A stretch of 35,936 bases of DNA from Streptomyces sp. CC53 (GTDB lineage Bacteria > Actinomycetota > Actinomycetes > Streptomycetales > Streptomycetaceae): NCBI RefSeq assembly GCF_001865245.1, contig NZ_MKXB01000182.1, positions 1-35,936 on the forward strand. Reading direction: 5' to 3'. The position numbers and the translations under genes were made by a program. The notes below the pieces were generated by a model. It was not told where the DNA came from and searched no databases. It saw nothing but the letters and a program-made list of their open reading frames with translations. The number at the start of each line of letters is the position of its first letter. Within the stretch, counting starts at the first letter, position 1. This document shows, one piece after another, positions 14,919 through 22,520 of the stretch.

Positions 14919-16732
14919 GTGACTCCTCCTGTGGTCCGGCCCGGCGTGTGGTGGATGCCGAGCTGCTGGGTGTGCGGCGGCGGGTCCGTCGCCGGGGCGG
15001 ACTGCGGGCGGGGGCCGTGGGCGGCTTCGCGCGCCCGCCGGCTGTCCTGGAGCGTGGCGGCCACCTGCGCGGCGGCGGCTTCCAAGGTCTGGCGCGTCTG
15101 TTCCACCGTGTCGACGCCGGTCTCCGGCTCCAGGAGGCGGCCGTCCTGCCCTCCGGTGCTGAACGGCCGCGGGTGCGACCTCGAGGCGGCGGGCACCGTG
15201 ACGGCGTACGGCCGGAGACGGGAGCCCAGTCGCTCCGCACGACGTGCGGCGCGGACCCGGGCGGCCAGGGCGCCGGCGGCGAGGCGGGCCCGCTCGTACG
15301 GCGGCGCGGTGCGGCTGCGGGTCAGCGGGCGGAGCACGGCCTGGTCCTCGTCGCGCGGGTACAGGGCGCGCAGGTCGGCGGTCATCATCCGCCGGCTCGC
15401 CGGGCGGGTGTAGTCGTCGACGACCGTTTGCACGATCTGTTCGTCCAGGCCGGGCTGGTGGGGCCGGCCACGCAGGACGTAGGAGAGGTGGCGGCGGGCT
15501 TCGGCGAGCAGGTGGTGGCGCTTGAACGCGCCGCGCATCACGTACACCACGGCGACGACGTCGACGGCCGCCAGGGCGATGTCGATCACTGGCCGCACCC
15601 GCGCCCACACCGCTGCGGCCGCCACCCGCGCCCGCTGTGCGAGCCGGTAGACGGTGCAGGCGCCGAACGCCCGGATCGCTGAGGTGCGCCATCGCTTACG
15701 CAGCTCGGTCAGCGACAGCAGCTCGGTGCGTTTGGGTGGGCGGGTCTGGTCGGCGGCCTGGCAGGCCAGCGCGTAGGAGGCCCGCTCCCCCGGCGCGTGT
15801 CCCTGCCGTTCCTCGTACTTGGCGGTGAGGACGGGCAGCGCGTCCTCGATCTGCTGGCGGCGGGTCGACTGCCAGCCGATGAACCGCCGGTCGATCCCGG
15901 CGATGTCCATGACGGGCCGGCGGCCGGGCGTCACCTCGCGCGGCTCCCACGCCCACCCGAGCCGGGCGGACACCTCCTCCATGAAGTACAGGGTGTAGAG
16001 GGTGTCGGCGGCGACGATGTGGGTCATCAGCGAGTCCGCCGACAGGTTGCCCCACTTCCCGTCGTGCGGCCGCCGGGCGCGGATCGACACGATCGCGTGC
16101 GCGTGGAGCAGCGGCCTCGATTCCGTGGCCCTGGACTCGTAGTGCCGGAAGACCGCGACGATCAGCCCGTCCTTGACCCGGGCCCGCTGCTTGCCGCCGG
16201 CCTTCGAGCGGATCTCCGCGACCGACTCCTCCAGCCACGCCAGCGTCTTGTCGCGGGCGATGTCGTCGCACAGCTCCAGCACCAGGCGGTGCCGGTCGTC
16301 CATCAGGGCCCACGCGATGTGTGCCGTCGGCGGGGGCCGGAACGTCAGGTCGAAGGCCAGCCAGGGCGTGCGCTCCTTGGCCTTGTCGGTCTTCGGTGAG
16401 CGGTTGTGCTCGATGGGCCTGCCCAGCACGGTCGCCCGCCGGGCCTGCTCCGGGCTCTTGCCCTGCGCCAGGAGCTCGCGCTCAATCCGGTCGGCGTCCG
16501 GGTGCCGGCCTTCCCCCAGGAGGAGTTCGGCCTGCCGCTCGGTCACCACGTCCCCAGCCTTGAGACCGAGCGCGGCCAGGCCCCGGCCCTTCCACACGCC
16601 GGGCGGAACACCGGCTTCGTCCTGGGCGGCGCGCAGCGGCGTGCCCGCCCGGCGGTGGCCGTCGCCGACCATCACGCCACGGAACAGGTAGCGCCACCCG
16701 GTCCCCGGGCGAACTGCCGACATGCTGATCAT
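14915..16732 (-). CDS. MobF/TrwC-like relaxase without helicase domain
   Basis: A 605-residue protein. The N-terminal relaxase domain has a Tyr at position 15 (TGWRYLFRG), the likely nicking residue. Metal-binding His are H197 (VFRHYESR) and H210/H212 (PLLHAHAIVS), matching the three-His cluster of TrwC-type relaxases. The region RRPHDGKWGNLSADSLM follows as in that family. There is no Walker motif in residues 300-605, so the helicase half normally found in MobF proteins is absent; a hydrophobic stretch lies around AAVDVVAVVYVMRGAF. It should nick an oriT for conjugative transfer. Two copies of a palindrome upstream (16786-16839) may be operators. The start may be ATG 16732 or 16723. Confidence 0.7.
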   Translation of the reverse strand: MISMSAVRPGTGWRYLFRGVMVGDGHRRAGTPLRAAQDEAGVPPGVWKGRGLAALGLKAGDVVTERQAELLLGEGRHPDADRIERELLAQGKSPEQARRATVLGRPIEHNRSPKTDKAKERTPWLAFDLTFRPPPTAHIAWALMDDRHRLVLELCDDIARDKTLAWLEESVAEIRSKAGGKQRARVKDGLIVAVFRHYESRATESRPLLHAHAIVSIRARRPHDGKWGNLSADSLMTHIVAADTLYTLYFMEEVSARLGWAWEPREVTPGRRPVMDIAGIDRRFIGWQSTRRQQIEDALPVLTAKYEERQGHAPGERASYALACQAADQTRPPKRTELLSLTELRKRWRTSAIRAFGACTVYRLAQRARVAAAAVWARVRPVIDIALAAVDVVAVVYVMRGAFKRHHLLAEARRHLSYVLRGRPHQPGLDEQIVQTVVDDYTRPASRRMMTADLRALYPRDEDQAVLRPLTRSRTAPPYERARLAAGALAARVRAARRAERLGSRLRPYAVTVPAASRSHPRPFSTGGQDGRLLEPETGVDTVEQTRQTLEAAAAQVAATLQDSRRAREAAHGPRPQSAPATDPPPHTQQLGIHHTPGRTTGGVT

Positions 16733-16785
16733 CGACCCATGGAACCCCGGCGCTGACCTGCGAAAAAGCGCGATCCGGGGTCCTT

Positions 16786-16839
16786 CCCGCCAGGCGGGAG
16801 GACATCACCAAGTCTTTACCGCAGCGCCCGCCAGGCGGG
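16786..16839. promoter_or_regulatory. paired palindromes upstream of relaxase gene
   Basis: CCCGCCAGGCGGG occurs identically at 16786-16798 and 16827-16839, 41 bases start to start (four helical turns), between the divergent relaxase and zinc-ribbon genes. Paired identical dyads at this spacing suggest an operator for a transfer repressor. Confidence 0.55.
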
Positions 16840-16891
16840 CCGCAGCGGCAGCCCGAGACGGTAAGCCGCCGACGTGTGCACAGTCCGCCGC

Positions 16892-17089
16892 ATGAATACG
16901 GAACTGCTTCACGGAGACCTCTGCCCGCTGTGCCGCCGCCCTCTCACGCTGCGCCCGACCGTCGAAGTCCGCTCGAACACGCCGTACCCCACCCGGACCG
17001 ACACGGTGCCCTACTGCGCCTACTGCGCCCACGACATGCCCCGCGCACAGCAGTGGGCCGACCTGATGCCCGCCCGCTACGGCACCTGA
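16892..17089 (+). CDS. small zinc-ribbon protein
   Basis: A 65-residue protein with two CxxC knuckles (CPLCRRPLTLRP and CAYCAHDMPRA), typical of a single treble-clef or zinc-ribbon fold. It is divergent from the relaxase gene, and ATG 16892 follows the paired palindromes. Small zinc proteins of this type are common on Streptomyces plasmids. Function unknown. It could be a nucleic-acid-binding regulator. Confidence 0.6.
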   Translation: MNTELLHGDLCPLCRRPLTLRPTVEVRSNTPYPTRTDTVPYCAYCAHDMPRAQQWADLMPARYGT

Positions 17090-17155
17090 CCCCGGCCGTG
17101 CGAATACTGCGCCACGACCACACGAGCCGATGGAGGAGATCGCGGACGTCATCAT

Positions 17156-17893
17156 GTGATCAGCGCGCACGACCTTGCGCAGTCACATCTCGTTGGGCGG
17201 GACATGAAGCTGACTACTGGGCCGGGCAGGGTCGAGGCGTTGGCGGAGGAGGCCGTCGTCGCGGCGTGCACGCTGGCCGACGCCGCCGATCCGTTGCGCT
17301 GGAGCGCGGACGCGGTGGAGGACGTGGCCGCCGCCCTCGAGGTCCTGGCCGGTGCGCTCGCCCAACTCGATCCGGAGTGCGCAGAGATCCTCTCCGTCGT
17401 GCCGATCGCCGCGGCCGCCGTCGTCGAGCGCGCCGAACAGGCCGCCGGGGCGAGCGAGTCCGTCGGCGGCAGAGCTGCGGCCGGAACGAGCGCGGCCCTG
17501 CGCCAGGCACTCGCCGCTCACGGCTTGACCCGGAACCGTGTCCACCAGCTCGGGGCCGCGCTGATCACGGTCACGCTGGACGCATCCGAGGCGCAGGCCC
17601 TGGCCGTGCTCCTCAGCCGACGCGACACCCTCCCCCGACAGGCGCAGCAGGGGGACGAAGGCGGTTGGGGGGCCGGGCCGGCGGAGACCGCGGCGGCCGC
17701 GCTCGCCGACGCTCTCCGCGCCCACGGCACGGGCGCATACGCACGGGTCCTGACCTCCGGGCAGGTGAGCGCCGGCCTCACCCCGCAGACCGCCCAGGCG
17801 GTGGTCGCGGCCCTCACCGCACGGCCCGGCGCCGCGTCACGCGGCAAGCGGCGCGGGCTCGGTCCGGGCTTCAAGGGTGTCGCCTCACGCTGA
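17156..17893 (+). CDS. hypothetical Ala-rich helical protein, copy 1
   Basis: A 245-residue protein, or 229 if the ATG at 17204 is used. It is dominated by helical Ala/Leu/Glu segments (EDVAAALEVLAGALAQLDPE, then EAQALAVLLSRRDTLPRQAQ), with a very basic C-terminus (RGKKR-type, GLGPGFKG). It has no membrane segment and no known motif. A close paralogue lies at 22521-23261. In both copies the GTG overlaps the stop of a tiny frame, MExIADVIM (ATGTGA), which may couple translation. Role unknown; the basic tail suggests nucleic-acid contact. Confidence 0.7.
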   Translation: MISAHDLAQSHLVGRDMKLTTGPGRVEALAEEAVVAACTLADAADPLRWSADAVEDVAAALEVLAGALAQLDPECAEILSVVPIAAAAVVERAEQAAGASESVGGRAAAGTSAALRQALAAHGLTRNRVHQLGAALITVTLDASEAQALAVLLSRRDTLPRQAQQGDEGGWGAGPAETAAAALADALRAHGTGAYARVLTSGQVSAGLTPQTAQAVVAALTARPGAASRGKRRGLGPGFKGVASR

Positions 17894-17920
17894 CTGCCCG
17901 GAGCAGTGCCGCCAAAAATC

Positions 17921-17950
17921 GCGGGACTTCCCCAATTGGGGAAGTCCCGC
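17921..17950. terminator. perfect 30-bp palindrome terminator
   Basis: GCGGGACTTCCCC, then AATT, then its exact complement: a 13-bp stem with a four-base loop, 27 bases after the 17893 stop. An A-run precedes it, so it would also work on the other strand. Confidence 0.8.
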
Positions 17951-17991
17951 TCAACAGCAGGGGTCAGCCCTCAACCAGCTCTGCATCGACG

Positions 17992-18114
17992 ATGCCGTCC
18001 TCGTCGACGGCGCCAGCGTCGACGTTGACATCGGGGGTGGCGTCGGCGTCGTTCCTGGACGACATCCGCGGGAACGTCGGCGCGGGGTTTCGGAGCGGCT
18101 ACGGCCTGAACTGA
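17992..18114 (+). CDS. possible 40-residue peptide gene
   Basis: An open frame of 40 codons (Ser/Thr/Ala-rich first half, ending GFRSGYGLN) stops 10 bases before a strong T-tailed terminator (18125-18174), which suggests a real short transcript. There is no clear ribosome site and GTG starts inside are possible. An acidic 33-codon frame on the opposite strand (18065-17964) is an alternative. Weakly supported. Confidence 0.2.
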   Translation: MPSSSTAPASTLTSGVASASFLDDIRGNVGAGFRSGYGLN

Positions 18115-18124
18115 GTCGGAGGCC

Positions 18125-18174
18125 GGGCAGCGCTCGGGGACGGAGATTTCTCCTCCCCGGGCGCTGCCCGTTTT
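18125..18174 (+). terminator. rho-independent terminator with T tract
   Basis: GGGCAGCGC (18125-18133) pairs with GCGCTGCCC (18161-18169), the stem continues inward with CGGGGA-type pairing, and TTTT follows at 18171. It ends plus-strand transcription. Confidence 0.75.
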
Positions 18175-18190
18175 CGGTGGTGATGTCGGA

Positions 18191-18216
18191 GGTAGCGGAG
18201 GTGGACAAGGGGGTGC
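18191..18216 (+). repeat. third copy of the GGACAAGGGG repeat
   Basis: GGTAGCGGAGGTGGACAAGG and the following GGGTGC match the repeats at 14210-14255 with few changes. It lies just before iteron array 2, so the same pair of motifs occurs together at both loci. Confidence 0.5.
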
Positions 18217-18299
18217 ACGGCCTGCCGTCGGCGGTGGATCGGACGCCGTCCACTCCCCCGCCGCGACGCCATCCGCTTCCACCCGATGCCGTGGATCGG

Positions 18300-18353
18300 G
18301 TGGAGTCCACTCCGTCCGGCCACCGGGAGTGGAGTCCACCGAGTGGAGCCCAC
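18300..18353 (+). repeat. palindromic iterons, array 2
   Basis: GTGGAGTCCAC at 18300 and 18329 and GTGGAGCCCAC at 18343. The last two are 14 bases apart, and a degenerate copy sits between the first two. The same motif and spacing occur at 14449-14501. Together the two arrays flank the relaxase operon and its neighbours. Confidence 0.65.
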
Positions 18354-18458
18354 TGAGCCTCCGCCAACCTGAAAATCCCAGGTCAGCAGGGCTGGTGTGA
18401 CCGTGTTCCGGGGTACTCGTCCTGGTCGTGGGCGACAGTCTGCGCTGTAGATCGTCCG

Positions 18459-18557
18459 TCAGCGGTTGATTTCAAGGTTCGTCAGGAAAAGCAGGGCGCC
18501 GCCGAGGCAGGTGAGGGTGAGGTAGCCGATGGCGTGCTTGGCGAAGCGCTTCTTGCC
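18459..18557 (-). pseudogene. C-terminal scrap of a membrane protein
   Basis: About 33 codons reading VRGKKRFAKHAIGYLTLTCL and ending FLTNLEINR-stop: a basic stretch followed by one membrane segment, with no start codon. It appears to be the tail of a larger gene cut by rearrangement. Family not recognised. The flanking 18360-18458 shows nothing. Confidence 0.3.
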
Positions 18558-18652
18558 GCGAACGGGACGCGGCCATGTCGGCCAGGCGCTGGTCGTGGCG
18601 CCCCGGGTGGCAGGATCCGCCACCTGGACCGGATCGCCTTCAGCTGGGGAAG

Positions 18653-18805
18653 ATGGAGAACTGCTACTGGGAGCGGACGGCGGAGTCGGGCGACATCATC
18701 GACAACAACTTCGCCACATCGGCACGGAAGATCACGGTGACGATCCGGGCGTCGGACGGGCAGTTCACGTCGCAGGAGTGCGCGGTGTGGAAGCCGGTGA
18801 AGTAG
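18653..18805 (+). pseudogene. C-terminal remnant of a secreted-type protein
   Basis: Fifty codons from MENCYWERTAESGDIIDNN to ECAVWKPVK-stop resemble the C-terminal repeat of Streptomyces secreted or lipoproteins with the pattern CYWER...GD.I...V.I..SD..F.S..C..W. There is no signal peptide, and upstream sequence is unrelated, so it is probably a remnant. A hairpin terminator follows. Confidence 0.45.
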
Positions 18806-18821
18806 CCGCCTGACATGGGTG

Positions 18822-18852
18822 GGCCCCGCCAGTCGGGGGCGCTGGCGGGGCC
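18822..18852 (+). terminator. hairpin after the 18805 remnant
   Basis: GGCCCCGCCAG pairs with CTGGCGGGGCC (11-bp stem, 9-base loop), 16 bases after the stop codon. Confidence 0.65.
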
Positions 18853-19292
18853 GGGGAGCCGGTGCGGCGGGGGGATGCGCACGGGCTCGTGGGTCGAGGG
18901 TGGCACAGCCGGGTCCGGGAGGGGCGCGGGGACGCTCGGGCTCCCGGACCGGCCGTACGAGAATCATGCTGCCGGATGGACGGCGGCTTGTCTGGGCCGC
19001 TATCCCCCAGCGGGACGGTGCTGGTTCGGGGAGGCGGGAACCGGCACCGAGACTCCGGTGGTCTTGCCGATGCGGGTTCGAGATGGCTGGGCACGTACTC
19101 AACGCGCGTCTTCAAGAGCTCTCGAGCGGTGTTCGGCCAACTTTTTTGACTCGTGCGGGAGTTTGTTGACGACGGGACTCCAGTCAATGGGTAGTCCCAC
19201 TATCTTGTCCGCTGGCGCTCGATCACCGCACCGACCGGGTGTCAGCGTCGGGCTCCGCAAGGGCTGCGGGGTGTGACTGAACGGGGAACCAC
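18853..19292. other. 440-base intergenic region upstream of nuclease gene
   Basis: No frame here has a start, a ribosome site and a plausible product. It probably holds the promoter of the 19293 gene: a TTGACG lies near 19165, and GGGACT and AGTCCC form a dyad (about 19174-19198). A stretch of six T at about 19142 is unusual for this GC-rich DNA. Confidence 0.4.
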
Positions 19293-20999
19293 GTGACGTA
19301 CCGAAGGAGAAGCAAGGCATTACAGACGACCGGCGTGGTGGGCTGTCTGGTGCTGGCCCTCACGCTATCCGCATGCGGGCCAGGCGAGGACGACGCGAAG
19401 GGCGGCGACACCAAGGACGCCTTCCTCCAGGCCGCATCCGCCCTGCAGAAGTCGCCGGTGATCGGCTACAGCACGAAGGCCGCGGGCGCGACGATGAAGA
19501 TGCGCGCCACCCGCTCCGGCAACGCGACTGGCACCATGACGTTCGGCGGGATACGCACCGATGTGCTGACCGTCGGTGAGAAGACCTACGTTCGCTGGCA
19601 GAAGGGTCTGCCGGGCGGCAAGACCCAGCCGGGCCAGGAAGACCTGCTGAAGAACCGCTGGGTGACGGGCGGCTTCGCCCCGGGCATGGGCAAGACGCTG
19701 ACACCGGAAGCCGTCGGCTCGGCGACGGCTCAACAGCTCAAACAGTCCTCGACCCGCTTCCCCGAGAAGAACAGCACCGTGCGAATCGGTGAGAGAGACG
19801 CATGGAAGGCGTCGACACCGACCTCCGACGTCTACGTCACGACCAGCGCGCCACACCGGATCATGCGGATCACCCCCAGGGCCGGCAAGGGGATCCCCGG
19901 CGTGCCATCGATGCCGACCGATCTGCCCGGCCTGCCGACGGAGCTCCCCGACCTCCCCTCCGATCTGCCGACCGAGCGGGCATCACGCAGCCTTCCCCGC
20001 ACCGCTTTGAGTGCGCCTCCGGCCGTGCTCGGGCAGATGGATCTCGAGGAGCTCGACCAGGGCGATGTCGACGAGATGTTCGACGAAATGATCAAGAACA
20101 CCAAGCAGCTGGCGAAGAACTCAGCTGACCTGTCGTACCAGCTGAAAGCCCAGGGGCAGGCGGCGTTCGCCGGCTGCGGGCCCGCTTCGTGCACCGTCAC
20201 CATGACCGTCACCAGCCGCTTCGTCGGCGTGAACGTGAAACCGGTGTCGAACATCAACGCCGTCATGACGGTGAACATGACCGCCGGCGGCTCACCGGTC
20301 GGAGGCTGCTCCACCACAGGCACCCTGCCCGTCAACGGCACCGGCTCCCTGTCCTGCACCAACGTCTCACCAGCGTGGAGCGCCTGGTACAGCCGCGCCA
20401 GCCGCACCCCTGGCACTCACGTCTACGCCGCCTACGCGCAGCTCATCGGCAGCGCCATGGGGGAAGAAATGGTGAAGTGGGCCGTCAGGCAACTGGAGAA
20501 GGACAGGAAGCAGATCGAGCTTCCCGAGCCGGATCCGACAACGACCTCTCCGACACCGTCACCCAGCTCGAGCAGTAACTGCACCCCCTCCTACAGCTAC
20601 GGGCCCCTGTACAAGAACCGCGGCACCTCGGGCCACGCCGTGCTGTGCATCAAGCGACCCAAGGGCCAGTCCCCGCAGGTCCCGCTGCCTGCAGGTGTGA
20701 CCTTCCCCCCGTTCGACCGCGGGCACCTCATCCCTGAGTCGCTCGGCGGATCGGGCCAGGCGACCAACCTCACGCCCATTTACATCAGCAAGAACCGCGG
20801 CGCGATGGCGCAGTGCGAGAAAGCGGTCGGGAAGTTGGTGACCGCCGAAGAACCCGTGGACTACACCGTCACGGCGAACTACGCCGGCTCAACGGACGAC
20901 AACGCCGTAGAGATCACCATCCGCGCGGTGGGATCCAAGGGAACGGTCATCTCCGCGACAATCCCGAACGAAAACACCAAGGGGATCGCCTACTGCTGA
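19293..20999 (+). CDS. lipoprotein with C-terminal DRGH DNA/RNA non-specific nuclease domain
   Basis: A 568-residue protein. The signal peptide ends in a lipobox (TLSAC, Cys28). Residues 40-210 resemble the LolA/LppX-like lipoprotein fold (GTMTFGGIRTDVLTVGEKTYV). Pro/Leu-rich and Cys-containing linkers follow, then a Thr/Ser/Pro tether at about 410-430. The last 140 residues contain FDRGHLIPESLGGSGQATNL (DRGH at 475-478) and the Asn-containing NLTPIYISKNRGAM, the hallmark of non-specific Mg-dependent nucleases of the NucA/EndA type. It is therefore a membrane-tethered extracellular nuclease. Roles could be defence, DNA scavenging, competition or a block on incoming DNA. A hairpin terminator follows. 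Confidence 0.75.
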   Translation: MTYRRRSKALQTTGVVGCLVLALTLSACGPGEDDAKGGDTKDAFLQAASALQKSPVIGYSTKAAGATMKMRATRSGNATGTMTFGGIRTDVLTVGEKTYVRWQKGLPGGKTQPGQEDLLKNRWVTGGFAPGMGKTLTPEAVGSATAQQLKQSSTRFPEKNSTVRIGERDAWKASTPTSDVYVTTSAPHRIMRITPRAGKGIPGVPSMPTDLPGLPTELPDLPSDLPTERASRSLPRTALSAPPAVLGQMDLEELDQGDVDEMFDEMIKNTKQLAKNSADLSYQLKAQGQAAFAGCGPASCTVTMTVTSRFVGVNVKPVSNINAVMTVNMTAGGSPVGGCSTTGTLPVNGTGSLSCTNVSPAWSAWYSRASRTPGTHVYAAYAQLIGSAMGEEMVKWAVRQLEKDRKQIELPEPDPTTTSPTPSPSSSSNCTPSYSYGPLYKNRGTSGHAVLCIKRPKGQSPQVPLPAGVTFPPFDRGHLIPESLGGSGQATNLTPIYISKNRGAMAQCEKAVGKLVTAEEPVDYTVTANYAGSTDDNAVEITIRAVGSKGTVISATIPNENTKGIAYC

Positions 21000-21020
21000 G
21001 CCCATGGGCCGAACGCCAAT

Positions 21021-21056
21021 GCTCCGCGCGCGCCGCCCGGCCGCCGCGCGCGGAGC
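21021..21056 (+). terminator. terminator after nuclease gene
   Basis: GCTCCGCGCGCG (21021-21032) pairs with CGCGCGCGGAGC (21045-21056), 21 bases after the stop codon. Confidence 0.75.
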
Positions 21057-21188
21057 AGCGGCCCGGGGCGGTAGCCCACCATGGAGGTGCGCGATTCCCG
21101 CCCAGCCACGGTAGTGCGCCCCACGTACTCCGGCACACGCCGGCAGCCGGCCGTACTTCAGCGGCCGTTCCCCAGCAGGAGGAGAGAG

Positions 21189-21776
21189 ATGGCAGCCTCA
21201 GCCGACTTTGTGCCGGCGGGCACCCGAGTTCGGGACCAGGTCACCAAGGTGGGCGGGCAGCCTGTGTGGCGGGGACAGCCACAGTGGCCGCTGTCGAAGC
21301 AGACAGGCCGTGCCATGGTCTTCCTCGCCCAGTTCGACATCAGCGACGGCCACACTGCCTACGTGTTCATGACCGGCGACGACGAAGGCTGGGTCGACGG
21401 GACATACGACGCGGACGGCGGCGAGAACGCGGTCATCGTCCAGCCGCGAGGACGCGTTCCTCTCCAGCTCCGCACGATCCCTGTCGCGGAGGGGCCCAGT
21501 GCCGGCCCTGAGTACCTCATGATCCCCAGCGACCGGGGTGCCGTCGGAGCAGCAGGGGAGACCCTGCCCCCCGGCACACGCCTGGCAGCCGAAGGGGCCA
21601 GCCCGGTGTGGCTGCAAGGAGAGGAATGGCCCGGACCTGACTGGCGATTCCTCGCACAGATCGACAGCCGAGACCTGCCGTCCGACGTCAACTTCGACTT
21701 CGGCGACATGGGCGTCGGATACGTCTTCCTCTCAGCAGATGCCTGTGAAGGCCGCTTCCTGTGGCAGTGCAGCTGA
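21189..21776 (+). CDS. two-repeat DUF1963/YwqG-like protein
   Basis: A 195-residue cytosolic protein made of two similar halves. Half one has VGGQPVWRGQPQWPL and MVFLAQFD; half two has GASPVWLQGEEWPGPDW, FLAQID and FDFGDMGVGYVF, ending GRFLWQCS. This GxPxW...FLxQxD pattern is that of DUF1963/YwqG-type proteins. AGGAGGAGAG precedes ATG 21189. It lies 190 bases downstream of the nuclease lipoprotein on the same strand but after a terminator, so it is a separate unit. An immunity role for the nuclease is possible by position only. Confidence 0.6.
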   Translation: MAASADFVPAGTRVRDQVTKVGGQPVWRGQPQWPLSKQTGRAMVFLAQFDISDGHTAYVFMTGDDEGWVDGTYDADGGENAVIVQPRGRVPLQLRTIPVAEGPSAGPEYLMIPSDRGAVGAAGETLPPGTRLAAEGASPVWLQGEEWPGPDWRFLAQIDSRDLPSDVNFDFGDMGVGYVFLSADACEGRFLWQCS

Positions 21777-21798
21777 GCGGGCACGCTCAGTTCGGCCA

Positions 21799-21820
21799 GG
21801 CCCGCGGCGTCACGCGGGCC
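21799..21820. terminator. hairpin between convergent genes
   Basis: GGCCCGCG pairs with CGCGGGCC around six bases, between the 21776 stop and the ligase remnant. Confidence 0.55.
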
Positions 21821-22394
21821 GGGTCTGGGGTTGACCGGCGCGACCCACACCCGGCACCTGCGTCCAGGAGGTCAGCCACTCCCCGGCCGTCGCCGGGTCG
21901 GTCGTCTCCGGGCACAGCGTCCACGGGGCATCCAGCCCGCGGTCGGTGAACATCTGCTCCAGCTGCGCGCGCCGCTCGTCGTACGGGACGTGCAGCAGCT
22001 CCTGGCCGTCGAGCTGGAGGATGTCGAAAGCGATGAAGTGCGCCGGCATCTCCTGGGCAAGGCGGGCGGCGGCCTTGCCGCCGGAGACGGCTCGCCGCTG
22101 GAGCGCCTCGAACGACAAATGGCCCTCCGCCCACACGGCCAGCTCGCCATCGAGGACCGAGCCGTCGGGCAGGTCGGCGGCCGCGGCCACGAGATCTGGG
22201 AAGCCGCTCTGCATGAGGCTGCCGCGGCGGGACTGGACCAGCAACGGGCCTGGCGCCGGCCACGGGGAGAAGACGAGCGCCCGGTAGCCGTCGAACTTCG
22301 ACTGGAACCGCAGCTCGCCGGGCAGCGCGCCCGGCGCGGGCACCGTGGCGCGGGCCTGCGCCAGCATCGGTTCCACCGGCGGCCGAAGGACCAT
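21810..22394 (-). pseudogene. ATP-dependent DNA ligase, C-terminally truncated
   Basis: 194 residues beginning MVLRPPVEPMLAQA. Motif I is FQSKFDGYRALVF (adenylated Lys), followed by DGELAVWAEG and HFIAFDILQLDG. After GEWLTSWTQVPG it turns into unrelated residues and stops, losing motifs IV and V and the OB fold, so it cannot be an active ligase. Truncation lies near 21845. It is not a duplicate of the 9671 ligase, as the sequences differ widely, but belongs to the same LigC-like class. Confidence 0.7.
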
Positions 22395-22520
22395 ACGTCC
22401 GGTCTACGGGATGCCCGGTGTCCCCGCGACCGGGCGCAGCCGCTGGCGTCGAGGGCCTGCGCCGGGTGGCCGCGCGGTGGTGAGCTCCGCGCCTATGGAG
22501 CGGATCGCGGACGTCATCAT

